From Cercis canadensis (Eukaryota > Streptophyta > Magnoliopsida > Fabales > Fabaceae): a stretch of DNA of 64,000 bases. The stretch is from the NCBI GenBank assembly GCA_003255065.1, contig QAOA01008066.1:91175-155174 (forward strand). Reading direction: 5' to 3'. The notes under the pieces were generated by a model that was given only the letters and a program-made list of their open reading frames with translations, ran no database searches and was not told the origin of the DNA. Shown here piece by piece: positions 12,671-22,679 of the stretch (positions within the stretch are counted from its first letter, which is position 1; the number at the start of each line of letters is the position of its first letter). A program made the translations under genes and the position numbers.

Positions 12671-12722
12671 ATCCAAGGTCGGGTTGGTCTTCAAGGTCGG
12701 GTTGAGCTTCAAGGTCGGTCTG
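12671..12722 (+). repeat. 18-bp tandem repeat, three imperfect units
   Basis: Three units of roughly 'ttcaaggtcgggttg' plus a 3-base spacer occur with an 18-base period. The surrounding 12650-13050 is non-coding and GC-richer than its neighbours, with phrases such as 'ttgggcccatattgg', perhaps a decayed LTR. Confidence 0.7.
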
Positions 12723-13421
12723 AAATATATAAAAACAAAGGGGTCCGGGTTTTATTTGCGGGCTCCGAAGCTTAAGTTAGGTCGGTCCGATCTAAGATGT
12801 ATCCAAAATGATGGTTCCAACCAAAAAGCAGAATCTGGTTACCTGTAACGGATGAGGTTATTTATAGGAAACGGAAAGCAGGAGGTGACGGATCACAGAA
12901 GAACCGGGTCCAAGATTTATCGGGTTTAGGATTTGTGGCCTAGCAAGACATTGGGCCCATATTGGATATTGGGCTTGATGCTAAATTATTGGGCTGACAA
13001 TAATGAACTATGACAATATGCAAATTAGCATCCGCGTTCTTTAACTATCTAGTCGCCTCTAAAGAGTCTGTTTCAGATGGTAGTTGATTTGTTGCCTACA
13101 CTAACATTTATTTGCTCAGCCTCTAAACCATTACATCCACTCGTTAGGTAATCTTAAGTCTCAACTAAGAGCTGCTACTTATTCTTCTCTTCTGCATATT
13201 ACTTTTGTATGTTTCTCAACTTTCATAGTACAATGTCACTTATCACAAAAAAAAAGTTATTATAATGTCATTTTCTTTTTGCCTTTCATGGACAAATCAC
13301 TGAAAGTGCTGCCAAGTTAATGTGGTTCAAATATTTAATGTTGGAGCTAGTTTTCATTTTCCTTCAAAGGCCCCATCTCATTGTCACAAGAGATTATATT
13401 TGATCCATCATTAGTCACTGC

Positions 13422-13423
<2 letters not shown>

Positions 13424-13458
<35 letters not shown>

Positions 13459-13468
13459 TNTTTTTTTT
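13424..13468. repeat. Poly-T tract with an N
   Basis: A run of T interrupted by one A and one N (13460). The homologous copy at about 23660 has a shorter run. Confidence 0.9.
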
Positions 13469-13803
13469 AAATTGTTGTTATTAACTGCAAAAGCACCTAC
13501 AATAATATGATTGCAGTGGTCTTCTTAACCACAATTTTCCACAATTGTAATCGCCTTTCAGCACATTTTTGTCAAATTTTGGCAATACAACGGCAACCGT
13601 GAAACGATGGCGGGGTTTTTGGTACAGCTAATGATGCGTTTTACTTTTAATTCTAGTTAACGTTTTCAGTCCCCTTTCACTAACAAATAACAATTAAGAA
13701 AGCGTACTGCAAAAAAAAAAAAAAAAGTAGTTTTTAGTTGAAAAGTACTTATGCCTTTTTTTTTACATTTTTATAACACATTCTAATGATTTAGTCATGA
13801 AAG

Positions 13804-15741
13804 CAATGTTTTAAAAACCGAACCGGTGAGCGAACCGGTTTGGCAAAAAATACCGGTCAAACCGGTTGGACCGTCCGGTTGAACCGGTTTAACCGAAACT
13901 TTTTTTAAAATTAAAGATTCAAAAGGAAAACATAAAGAATAAAAAACAAATCATCAAATTCAACTTATAAGTGAAAATCTCAAACTTAAAAATTAAAATA
14001 CATAGTCTTAAAACTTAATTCAATGAGTTTCTAACTCTAGTAGGCCATCAAATATACAAAACATGACAGCATTAGAATTACCAGCCTTTCCTAACTTGTT
14101 ACCATCTTATTCTTGTCCATTCAATCAAAATTAATACACTCACATTGTCATCATAAAATGAACAAGTTATCACCCAAATACATAGCCTTTCTGAATTCTA
14201 GTTCCCCCAAGGCCTATCTTAATTCTGGTGACAGACCTTGCGGTTGCTCGGGATTTATCAATGGGGAGCTTTGAGGATGCACTGCAATTGGTGAGGATGA
14301 AATATCTATACCAATTAACCAAATGAACATCAAGTTCTAAATCACAAAACAGACAGCAATACTAACAACATAAGAAAGCAAATATGAGACTTGGACAACT
14401 CAAACTGTAAATAATCGAAATTTCAAAGCTGTAGATTTCTTAAAGCCAACAACCCCTCAAAAAGAATAATCTAATATTCAGTTTCTTATACTTGTGTATC
14501 TCACTCTCATATTTTAAACCCGATTAAAAACAACTTTGCCCCATCACAATATCATGCCCAGAATAAATACTATCTAATGATATGCAAAGAGAACAACTTG
14601 AGAAACAATTAGTGGTGCTTTTTCTACATAATATAAACCTACAAATCACGGATGATAATCACATAGAAGCACCTGAAATCTGAAGCAGAGAGCAATTTGA
14701 TTAAAATACCAATCCATGTTATTCAGAGAGAAGAGAATTATAAGTAACTAGTGCTTATACTTGATGACCGTTTTTTTCACTTTTCGCACAATAAACTATT
14801 GGTATTCTAATCAAATTGTTGCATGGAGTTGAAGCCATTGGAGATTGGCCATAATGAGCCAGAGGATTAGCCTTTTGGCTTTCTTTGTCCAATGCAAAAC
14901 TAAAAATACATGGAAAGACACTGTGACAGACCATTTTACCTGCATGAGAATATTTTGGGCATTAATTTCCAAAGCTCGAGGAGTATCACAAACGAACAAA
15001 ACCCTCAGGGAGGAAGTCAAGGCAATCGAAAATTTCCAGCACGAAGGAAACAATTTATCGGAAGCCAAACAGAGTAAAAATGAAGCGAGATTTCGTGTTA
15101 GCTCTTACAAGTTACAATTGCAACAAGAGGAAAATAAATTGAAAGAAGGTTGGTAAATAATTGAGGAAATGATGTAGTTACCTTGGGAGGGCTCAAAATG
15201 GGGAAAGAGGGGCTCTTAGAAAGGGAATTAGAGCTATGGCCGTTGGAGATTACAGAGAGAGAGGGCGCCACAGGTACTGCTAGTGTTTGTGCCATATTGT
15301 TACTGTCTTCACTCTTCACTGCGTATTCGGACGAAGACGACGAAGAAGGAGAAGGGAGAATTTAGAGGATGTGCAGAAAGGCTTATCCTTCCAACTCAAT
15401 GGGTTGACTGCATGAAATGAGGGGGTGTCTTGGCTACGGATTTCGAAATGTGTTTGGGGAAATAGAAGCAGAAACTCGAGGAGAGGGAGAAAGGAGGTCT
15501 GAAACAAGTGCCAAACGACACCATTTTGCGTGAAATCTACAAAAAAACAAAGAGTTTTGTGAACCGGCCGGTTATTGAAAACCGGTACCGGTTCATCGGT
15601 TTTCCGGTTCGCACCGGTTCACACCGGTTTTTATCGGTTTAACCGCCTCACCGGTTTTATCCTTTGAACCTAGCCGGAAATCAAAACGGGTACCGGTCCG
15701 ACCGGTTGAACCGGACGGTTCGGTCCGGTTTTAAAACCTTG
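13804..15741. mobile_element. hAT-like non-autonomous element with ACCGGTT-rich ends and captured exons
   Basis: The element starts CAATGTTTTAAAAACCG and ends CCGGTTTTAAAACCTTG, giving imperfect terminal inverted repeats (CAAGGTTTTAAAACCGG for the reversed right end). It is flanked by a perfect 8-bp duplication, catgaaag, at 13796-13803 and 15742-15749, as expected for the hAT superfamily. The paralogous empty site exists at about 24366-24390. Both subterminal regions (13815-13905 and 15560-15735) are packed with ACCGGTT-type motifs in both orientations, likely transposase-binding repeats. No hAT transposase is encoded. The interior carries exons of a host-like gene on the minus strand. Confidence 0.85.
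14170..15295 (-). pseudogene. Captured host-gene exons, unknown protein, plastid-targeting-like N terminus
   Basis: Minus-strand exon 1 (15182-15295) starts MAQTLAVPVAPSLSVI, is rich in Ser and Pro with few acidic residues, and ends at PPK|gtaact. A middle segment ends at 14940 with CDTPRALEINAQNILMQ followed by a gtaaaa donor. A last segment (14170-14281) after a ttgcag acceptor reads ASSKLPIDKSRATARSV, IKIGLGGTRI, GYVFG and stop. The N terminus resembles a chloroplast transit peptide. I do not recognise the protein. Phases between segments do not fit a simple three-exon model, so exons are missing or altered. Everything lies inside the hAT-like element. Confidence 0.5.
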
Positions 15742-15960
15742 CATGAAAGATCTAGTCTTTCTACACAATGGGAAACTATGAACCGACTGTGTCTATTCAT
15801 TATCTGCAACTTGGCTTCTTAATTAATAGCGAAAGGTTACTATCAGAATTGGTTATTGAGCTGCATGCCTCTAGCTATAATTAATGTGGTAGTTGATTTG
15901 CTTCACACAAGTGCAAAATCCGTCTTTTTATCTTTGACGTACAACACAACAAGTGGTCTT

Positions 15961-17568
15961 TGTGACAAAGATAATAAAAGAAAAGTTGTCTTTAGATAAA
16001 TGACAAAGATATTAGGAATAGAATGATCATTTCATTCTATTGTTTGGTAGTTTTATTAAATTAATATGATGGAATTAGAATTCGTCATAAAATAAATGTG
16101 TGTCCCTTATTCAAAATGTGGTTTTATAGGTGTTAAATAAGTTATATTTAATAATATTAGTATTTTATGTCATTTAGTAAAAATAATGAGATTATGTTGG
16201 AAAAATAAAGCATTAATTACATTTCATAAAGCATTAAATCACTTTACCATCTCTCAATGCAGGAATGATATTTCCTACTTTAGTGACATCAGGCTTAGAA
16301 TAGATTCATCATTCTTTACATTTCTTAGCTACAAGCATAGGAATGCTTATTCTATAAAATAGACCATGGAATAAAATCACCCATCCTATTAATCAAATGT
16401 GCACTAATATATTATATATTAAATTATTTTAAGGCCTTCTTCTAATAATTTAAAATTTTAGGGTGAATTTCATTTTAACATAATGTTAAAGTCTCTTTAA
16501 CTAAACAATTAGGAGATCAATCACCATTTTTTTCACTTTCTCAATATGAGTGAGTATGTATTTTATACATGCTTCAAATTTAAAGAAAATTTTACGTTTA
16601 GAGGCCTATTAAATCCAAAATCATTCTAGAACTACTTACGCTCCTATTATATTTTTACTATCAGACATCACTTCTTGAAGTAAAATTATCTATTAAGTAC
16701 TGCGAAATTATTGTACTTGTCAATTCTATATAATTTTTTGCCACCTAGAAGAACATGATCCAACAATCTCGGTCCTCTGCCTCACTGAAAGCCAATGTTC
16801 ATTTTCCACCTATAGTCCTCGATGTAGTGGCATATCTAAATCTTTAAAATACTCTCAAATTGCGATAGCATTTGTCATCAATTTTAAACATCAGCTTTAA
16901 GAGCTATAATATGTGGGTGTGAAATAATATATCTGTTTTTTTTTATTATTGAAATTCTTATCTCAGCTCCTCCACTACACTGACTTTGTAAAAATAAGTT
17001 ATTAATTATTTAAGGATTTTCTGTTATTGTGACTGTGAAATGGATGATGTATGCACTTCCACGTAACTACTATGCAATCCACAGAGTAAGACGTGAAGGT
17101 TTTATAGAGTTCAACACCAGTTCAGTTTTAGTACAAGGTCTCACAAGAGGATATAAAATTGCAACCAAAAAGGTTTTCTAAGCTTATCATAATTAACTAA
17201 GTCGGTGAGTATTTGAATGGCTTAAGACTCAACATAGCATTAATAATACTTGATGGTAAGCTACTAGATATAGTCTAGTAGTAAGAGATTTGAATAGTAT
17301 TCAAGATGTTAAGGGTCCGAACCTCCTTATTATCATGGAACCAAAAAAAAATATTTGATGGCATATATATTTACGTGAATCTAAAAATAATTCAATGACA
17401 ATCAAATTATCAAAGAGCTGTTAAACCATAATAATAATAAGTATTAAAATAATTTAATAAAAAAAATTAAAACGCAAACCTAATACTCTTTTATTTATAC
17501 GAATTTAGAAATAATTTAATAGTGGTTAAATTACAAAAATAAAAAACTCTTAAAAATTATTAAATCAA
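15961..17568. other. Intergenic AT-rich DNA upstream of the Kunitz locus
   Basis: No coding region was recognised. 16010-16400 has facing phrases ('aggaatagaatg', 'attctattgt' and 'cataggaatgc', 'attctataaa') that could be ends of an old MITE, but the inverted match is weak. The only other structured item is the SINE-like piece at 17259-17351. Confidence 0.5.
17259..17351 (+). mobile_element. tRNA-derived SINE-like fragment
   Basis: The sequence contains an A-box-like 'tagtctagtagtaagag', a B-box-like 'gggtccgaacctcc' about 40 bases later, and a short A-rich tail ('ccaaaaaaaaa'). A second copy in reverse orientation is at 52987-53087. Two internal Pol III box-like motifs, an A tail and two dispersed copies suggest a SINE. 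It is too short and diverged to be a tRNA gene. Confidence 0.45.
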
Positions 17569-17578
17569 TTTAGTAATG

Positions 17579-18364
17579 GGATAAAACTTAAGTAAAATTT
17601 TATAGGTGCTAGTGGTATTGTTCCCTTATTAAAATATAACATGTGTATTATTTTTTACATATCAACGTCATCTTAATTCACCTCTTATGTAACGGCCTTA
17701 CTTGCCGTCTCCCTTTCTTCTTCCCCTTCTCTTCCTCTTGTTTATCCTACTGCTTCTACTTTGATAAAAATGTCAACACAAGATTCAAGATTAATCAGAT
17801 TGAGAGATGATAAACTCAAAGACAGACTCGTATGTAACAAGCTTGGACGCTTCATCTCCTGCTATATCTTCTCAACACCCCGTTTACTACGTTTAGAGCC
17901 CTTCCAGAGACTCTCACGATGGTGAGAAGACTGCGATATCGTTCCACTCCACGCTGGTCCTCAGCCCCAAGGGATCTCCTCCTCATTCTCACTCTCACTC
18001 CTCCCTTAGCCACCACTCTCATGAATCTTCCTCCACCAGATTCTCTGGATCTCTTAAACCCGGATCCCAGAAGATCTCCTCCAACGATGCCGCTCGGTGG
18101 CGGCCACCACAAGGGTCAGAAGTCATGGAAGGGATGTGATGTTATTGAAGAAGAAGGCCTTCTTGAATCTGAATAGTGAAGCAAGAGCCTTCCTCGTTGC
18201 TGTTATTTCCTCGATTTTGTTCTTAGGGAAGAAAAAATGGCAAGTAACGCGGTTACATAAAAGGTGAATTGAGGTGGTGCTGATGAATAAAAAATAATAC
18301 ACATGTTATGTTTTAATAGAGAATAACACCACAAACACTTATGAAATTTTATCTAAATTTTGTC
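17579..18364. mobile_element. Mutator-like element (786 bp) next to the Kunitz promoter
   Basis: Inverted repeats of about 130 bp: the left end starts GGATAAAACTTAAGTAAAAT, and the reverse complement of the right end starts GACAAAATTTAGATAAAAT. Both pass through 'ataacatgtgtattatttttt' (in two pieces) and 'cttttatgtaac'-type phrases. A perfect 10-bp duplication, tttagtaatg, flanks it (17569-17578 and 18365-18374), matching Mutator insertion. It ends about 145 bases upstream of the Kunitz TATA box and carries a gene-like fragment. Confidence 0.85.
17772..18176 (+). pseudogene. Gene-like fragment inside the 786-bp element, unknown protein
   Basis: Two adjoining frames look like real coding sequence. 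One from about 17918 reads EKTAISFHSTLVLSPKGS, a His/Ser-rich stretch (SHSHSSLSHHSHES), then TRFSGSLKPGSQKIS. A frame change near 18095 continues as KGQKSWKGCDVIEEEGL and a stop at 18174. An ATG at 17770 opens MSTQDSRLIRLRDDKLKDRL. Low-complexity Ser/His followed by a charged tail suggests a regulatory protein's end, but I cannot name the family. Its position between Mutator-like TIRs points to capture. Confidence 0.4.
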
Positions 18365-18510
18365 TTTAGTAATGTGGGATCAGTGCCCCTTGGTCCCATA
18401 GTCTGATCCGCTATAAATCCGTGGCTTTACATCCACATATGCATTATGCTAGCGGCAAAATGCATGGTTATTATAATTTCTCATGCATCGGTTAATCCAT
18501 GAAAATATGC

Positions 18511-18520
18511 CTATAAATAG
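18511..18520 (+). promoter_or_regulatory. TATA box of the Kunitz gene
   Basis: CTATAAATAG lies 84 bases before the start codon, leaving a leader of about 50-60 bases. A CATGCA RY-type motif sits at about 18482-18488 and another ATGCATGG at about 18461-18468. Such motifs occur in seed-type promoters, but their activity here is unknown. Confidence 0.75.
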
Positions 18521-18594
18521 AGCCTTCCCTTGTAGCACTTATTCATAACCAAAAACACATCCTTTCCTTTCAGCTTCTTAGTGCTTATAAGACA

Positions 18595-19173
18595 ATGAAG
18601 AGTCCAATGCTGCTCAATGTTACCTTCTTTGTTTTTGCCTTGTTGGCCACAACACTACCTTCAGCTAGTGCTCACAATGTGTTAGACGTAGATGGCAACC
18701 CAATGAGAAGTGGTCGGGCCTACTATATCTTGCCGGCGGAGACCGGAAGTGGTGGTGGGACCACCCTTGGCAAAACCGGAAATGATACATGCTCACTTAA
18801 CGTCGTACAAGCCTCCAGTGACAACTCTACCGGTTTGCCGGTAGAAATCACTGATTTGATTGGTGATTATTATATCCAGGAAATTTATGCGACTAGGATG
18901 GAGTTTGTAGGCAATGACATACCCTCGTGTGTCCCATCTCCTGCCTCGTGGGTGCAAGTTGGTCAATATGTGAAAGTAGCACAAAGTTATTCACAATATT
19001 TTAGTATTAGAGATTGGGATTCAAAAAAATACACCTACTATCTACAGAAAGATGGGACAAATGTTACAAGCATCAACAAGACTCTGGTTGTGAGCGATAA
19101 TGGAAGTTCATTGTTAGTGAAGTTCAAGAGGGATTACTCAAACTCTAGATCTGACACATGGAGCATTGTTTGA
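18595..19173 (+). CDS. Secreted Kunitz-type (STI family) protease inhibitor-like protein, one disulfide
   Basis: An intact intronless 192-residue reading frame, usual for the plant soybean-trypsin-inhibitor family. Residues 1-26 are a signal peptide ending SASA, so the protein is secretory or vacuolar. The Kunitz signature follows at 30-46 (LDVDGNPMRSGRAYYIL). Only two cysteines remain, C66 and C112, matching the conserved first disulfide; the second pair, normally around residues 150-165, is absent. The reactive-loop area (about 74-84, SSDNSTGLPVE) has no Arg or Lys, so classic trypsin inhibition is doubtful. N-glycosylation sequons occur at N63, N77, N156, N161 and N169. A TATA box and polyadenylation signal frame it. 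Family members inhibit serine, cysteine or aspartic proteases, or act as storage or defence proteins; the target here is unknown. Confidence 0.95.
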   Translation: MKSPMLLNVTFFVFALLATTLPSASAHNVLDVDGNPMRSGRAYYILPAETGSGGGTTLGKTGNDTCSLNVVQASSDNSTGLPVEITDLIGDYYIQEIYATRMEFVGNDIPSCVPSPASWVQVGQYVKVAQSYSQYFSIRDWDSKKYTYYLQKDGTNVTSINKTLVVSDNGSSLLVKFKRDYSNSRSDTWSIV

Positions 19174-19353
19174 TCATGTCTCATGTCTGAGCTAAAATAT
19201 GTAATAGTTAAGAAGGCTGAGGTTGCCCTAGCTAGCCTTGTAGAATAATAATCCTCACTTTGCTTGGGGTGGGATAATCCTCAATTACGATGAGGAAAGT
19301 TTGTTGTGTGTTTGTTGTATGGGGAAAGCCAGTTCCTGAACAAGTTTCTTCGC

Positions 19354-19363
19354 AATAAATAAA
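19354..19363 (+). promoter_or_regulatory. Polyadenylation signal of the Kunitz gene
   Basis: AATAAATAAA lies about 180 bases after the stop codon. The same stretch recurs in each flank copy downstream. Confidence 0.6.
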
Positions 19364-19910
19364 TGTGTGGGATCTCTACTTATTAGAGACCCTTAAATAA
19401 TGCCAAATTTAAAATATATCATATTTGTGGACACTAAAACACTTAAATTTCTGGTATGTAAATTAATTAAATTAAGTTTATTATAATATAATCATCCAAG
19501 TCAAAAGAGATTGATTTAGCTCATAAAGATTGANCAAAAGAGATTGATTTAGCTTATAAAGATTGAAGCATGTGATTTGTAAGGCCTAGATTTATTTTTC
19601 ATTGGTAGCAATACATCTTTTTTGCCAACAGTGAGTCCCTCCTTAGACGACATTTCTCTATGTGCCTTGCCACCAGCATACTGCAAAAAGGATATTAGTT
19701 TTTATTTTAAAAATAGTTATGCCTCTTTGTTTACATTTTTATGACAAATTCTAATGATATAGTTATGAAAGATCTAGTCTTTATAAAACATGGGAAAATC
19801 AAATCTATTGTCACAATTTATCTGCAATTCCATACTCAAGATTCATAAGTCTACCTTTCTTATAGTCAAAGTGATTTGCATATCTCTTCGTTGCATTTTA
19901 AAAACTCTAA

Positions 19911-21131
19911 GGGTATGTTTGGATGGGGTATTTATAGAGTGTAATGTATTTGTAGAATGTATTTAAAATACAAATTTTGAATTACACTGTTTGTATAATT
20001 TTTTAATGTATTTTTAAAATTCTAGGGTATTTTTATAGTGTATTTCAAATTCACTTAAAATGGTGTGTATTTGAAATTCCTTTTCTTTTTCTACTGAGCC
20101 CCTGATACCCCTACCCCTCCCTTGACCCACCAAAACTCCTTGCTCATGGCACCGTGTGCTTGTGCGCAGCCATCAGCCAGCATCACCGCCACCACTTGCC
20201 AGCACCGCCGCCACCAACACCTCCCTCGAGCCTTCTCTTTTGTGCCAAAACCCTTCAACTTCACATTCACCTCTGCTAAAACCCCAAAAACAGGGCACCC
20301 AATTTCTTTAACCGCAAAAGCCATTGAAGTTCAACCATGAGTGAGCTTGAAGTTTCTCGCTCAGAGAAGAAAAAGAAGAAGCACAGCAACAAAGACGATG
20401 CACTGGACACACCCAAAGCTCTTGACAATGGTGATTCCGAACCGAACCAGAAAGGTATCAATTTCATGATCAAGCCACAAAACATCACTCCAAACTAGAT
20501 AAAATGATTACTGGCATTACTGCTGCATTTGAGCCAGATGTAGTGAAGAAGGAGACTGTTGTAGAATAGAATGAAAAGACTAGGAATGAGGAAGATGGGG
20601 AGGAGTGTAAAAGAAAAAATGTTGAAAGGGAAGAAAAGGTTAAAGCTAAGAAGGTAAAGATGCAGAGGAAGAATACAAATGAGAGTAGAGTATTACTGGT
20701 TTTTTTTTTTTCGATTCTTTTACAGTTTCCATCTGTAGTGAGTATGTTATTTTTTCTGCTACATTTTGATTTTTTCTCTAATTTTTTTTCCTTTTCTTTT
20801 TTCCAATTTTGCTTCCACAGTCCATGGTATGGTTAATTTGTACCTTAAGTTGTCTATTGTTTACAACTTTGAAAATTTAAATGAGAATTCATAAATTGTG
20901 GTTATACTGGTTGATGAATATCTGTAGCATTGTTGAGTTGAGAAAGCTCTAAACTACTTCATTGATGTCCTTCGGGTGGGTCTTTATGGTTGCCTACAAA
21001 AATCCTTTTGGCATCAATAGAGTGTATCCAAACAAAGTATTTTATAAATACATGTATTTGAAATGCTGCATTTCAATTACATGTATTTGAAATACAAAAT
21101 AATTTGTCAAATACCTGATCCAAACACAACC
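19911..21131. mobile_element. PIF/Harbinger-like element carrying a dyskerin (CBF5) fragment
   Basis: The left end is GGGTATGTTTGGATGGGGTA; the reversed right end is GGTTGTGTTTGGATCAGGTA. A TAA duplication flanks it (19908-19910 and 21132-21134), and the uninserted sequence is seen at about 22630-22650. A GGKTRTGTTTGGAT terminus with a TWA target fits Tourist/PIF-Harbinger elements. Both ends are shared, over roughly 100-150 bases, with the element at 54510-55094 in inverted orientation. No transposase is present; the interior is host-gene-like. Confidence 0.85.
20337..20700 (+). pseudogene. Captured dyskerin/CBF5 (NAP57) N terminus and a lysine-rich tail
   Basis: From ATG 20337 the frame reads MSELEVSRSEKKKKKH and later INFMIKPQNITPN, then stops at 20498. 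This matches the start of plant dyskerin, the H/ACA snoRNP pseudouridine synthase: a Lys-rich head followed by the MIKPQ..TP motif. The catalytic TruB and PUA domains are absent. Immediately after, out of phase, 20504-20700 encodes an acidic/basic stretch (EEDGEECKRKNVEREEKVK, KAKKVK) like the protein's C-terminal tail, suggesting both termini were retained and the middle lost; this second point is inference. 20122-20336 may be captured 5' leader. It lies wholly inside the Harbinger-like element. Confidence 0.7.
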
Positions 21132-21174
21132 TAAATAAATCCCAACAGGACAATGAACCTAGCTACTATGTTCT

Positions 21175-22679
21175 GAGCTAAAATATGTAATAGTTAAGAA
21201 GGCTGAGGTTGCCCTAGCTAGCCCTGTAGTATAAATATAATGATCCTCACTTTGCTTGGGGTGCAATAATCCTATTTTACGATGAGGAAAGTTCGTCGTG
21301 TGTTTGTTGTATGGGGAAAGCCAGTTCCTGAACAAGTTTCTTTGCAATAAATAATGTGTGGGATCTCTAATTTAGAGACCCTTAAATAATGCCAATTTTA
21401 AAATATATCATATTTGTGGACACTAAAATACTTAAATTTCTGGTACGTAAATTAATTAAATTGAGTTTGTTATAATATAATAATCCAAGCCAACGGGGAT
21501 TGATTTACCTTATAAAAATTAAAGCATGTGATTTGTAAGGCCTATATTCAATTTACATTGTTAGCNAAATAATGCCAAATTTAAAATATATCATATTTGT
21601 GGACACTAAAATACTTAAATTTCTGGTACGTAAATTAATTAAATTGAGTTTGTTATAATATAATAATCCAAGCCAACGGGGATTGATTTACCTTATAAAA
21701 ATTAAAGCATGTGATTTGTAAGGCCTATATTCAATTTACATTGTTAGCAGTCTTCATCCTTTTTGCCAACTGTGAGTCCCTCCTTAGACGACATTTCTCT
21801 ATGTGCCTTGCCGCTAGCATACTGCAAAAAGGATATTAGTTTTTAGTTTAAAAATACTTAAGCCTCTTTGTTTACATTTTTATGACAAATTCTAATGATA
21901 TAGTTATAATGAAAGATCTAGTCTTTATAAAATATGGTAAACCACGAATATCAGATAGGTGTTGTATTTGGCGATTACCATGTCTGAACTGTTAATAGCA
22001 AGTTGATTTGTTGCCTACACTGGCAGTAATTTGCTCAGCCTCTAAACCATTACATTCACTCGTTAGGTGATCTTAAGTCTCAACTAACAGTCTCAACTAA
22101 CAGCTGCTACTTACTTTTCTCTTCTGCATTTTTATGTATGTTTCTGAACGTACATAGTACAATGTCATTTAATTATACAAAAAAAAAAAAAAAAGTAGTA
22201 CAACGTTTTCTTTTTGGTCCTTATTTTTGCCTTCACTGACAAATCAACTTCAGATTTTTCCTTCAATCGTTAATCACTGAAAGAGCTGCCTAGTTAATGT
22301 GATCCAAATATTTAACGTTGGTGCTAACTTTAATTTTCCTTCTTAGAACTCATCTCGTTGTCACAAGAGATTACATTTGATCCGTAGTTCAATATAAAAT
22401 TCTATACTCTATCCCCAAATAGAACAATATCACATCATTAAAATAACTAAGATCTTTCACTAAAAATACTGATTTGAAGTGTTTCTTTTCTATACAACTC
22501 TTTTACATCCTAAGTAGATGACAATCAAATCTATTGTCACAATTTATCTGCAATTTCATTTTCATGATACATAAATCTACCTTTCTTATAATCAAACTGA
22601 TTTCCATACTATCTCCTCGTTGCATTATAAAAACTATAAATAAATCCCAACAGGTGTATGAACCTGGCTCCTATGTTCT
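21175..22679 (+). repeat. Kunitz 3'-flank repeat copy R3
   Basis: About 1.5 kb starting 'gagctaaaatatgtaatag' and ending 'cctatgttct'. It contains in order the polyadenylation stretch, a tRNA-like piece, 'ccctccttagacgacatttc', and blocks shared with R4-R6. No Kunitz coding sequence precedes it. Confidence 0.85.
21385..21747. repeat. ~181-bp duplication around a single N
   Basis: 21385-21565 and 21567-21747 are essentially identical and separated by one N (21566). The paralogous copy R5 has this block only once, which argues for an assembly artefact. Confidence 0.85.

Larger units (their letters stand above)
13062..15960 (+). repeat. Kunitz-flank repeat copy R1, split by a hAT-like element
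   Basis: 13062-13803 and 15742-15960 align to one continuous stretch at about 23300-24595 downstream, apart from that copy's own insertion. R1 lies upstream of the Kunitz gene; the other copies lie downstream. It is non-coding. The split at 13804-15741 is the inserted hAT-like element. Confidence 0.8.
19189..21174 (+). repeat. Kunitz 3'-flank repeat copy R2, interrupted by a Harbinger-like element
   Basis: The true 3' flank of the intact gene begins 'gagctaaaatatgtaatag' at 19189 and runs to 19910, resuming at 21132. It lacks a middle block of about 700 bases present in the other copies. A single N at 19534 is flanked by a 33-base direct repeat. Confidence 0.8.

Noticed and set aside
17259..17351. 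Candidate functional tRNA gene
   Set aside because: Box-like motifs are present but acceptor and anticodon arms do not pair convincingly and an A-tail follows; a SINE fragment fits better.
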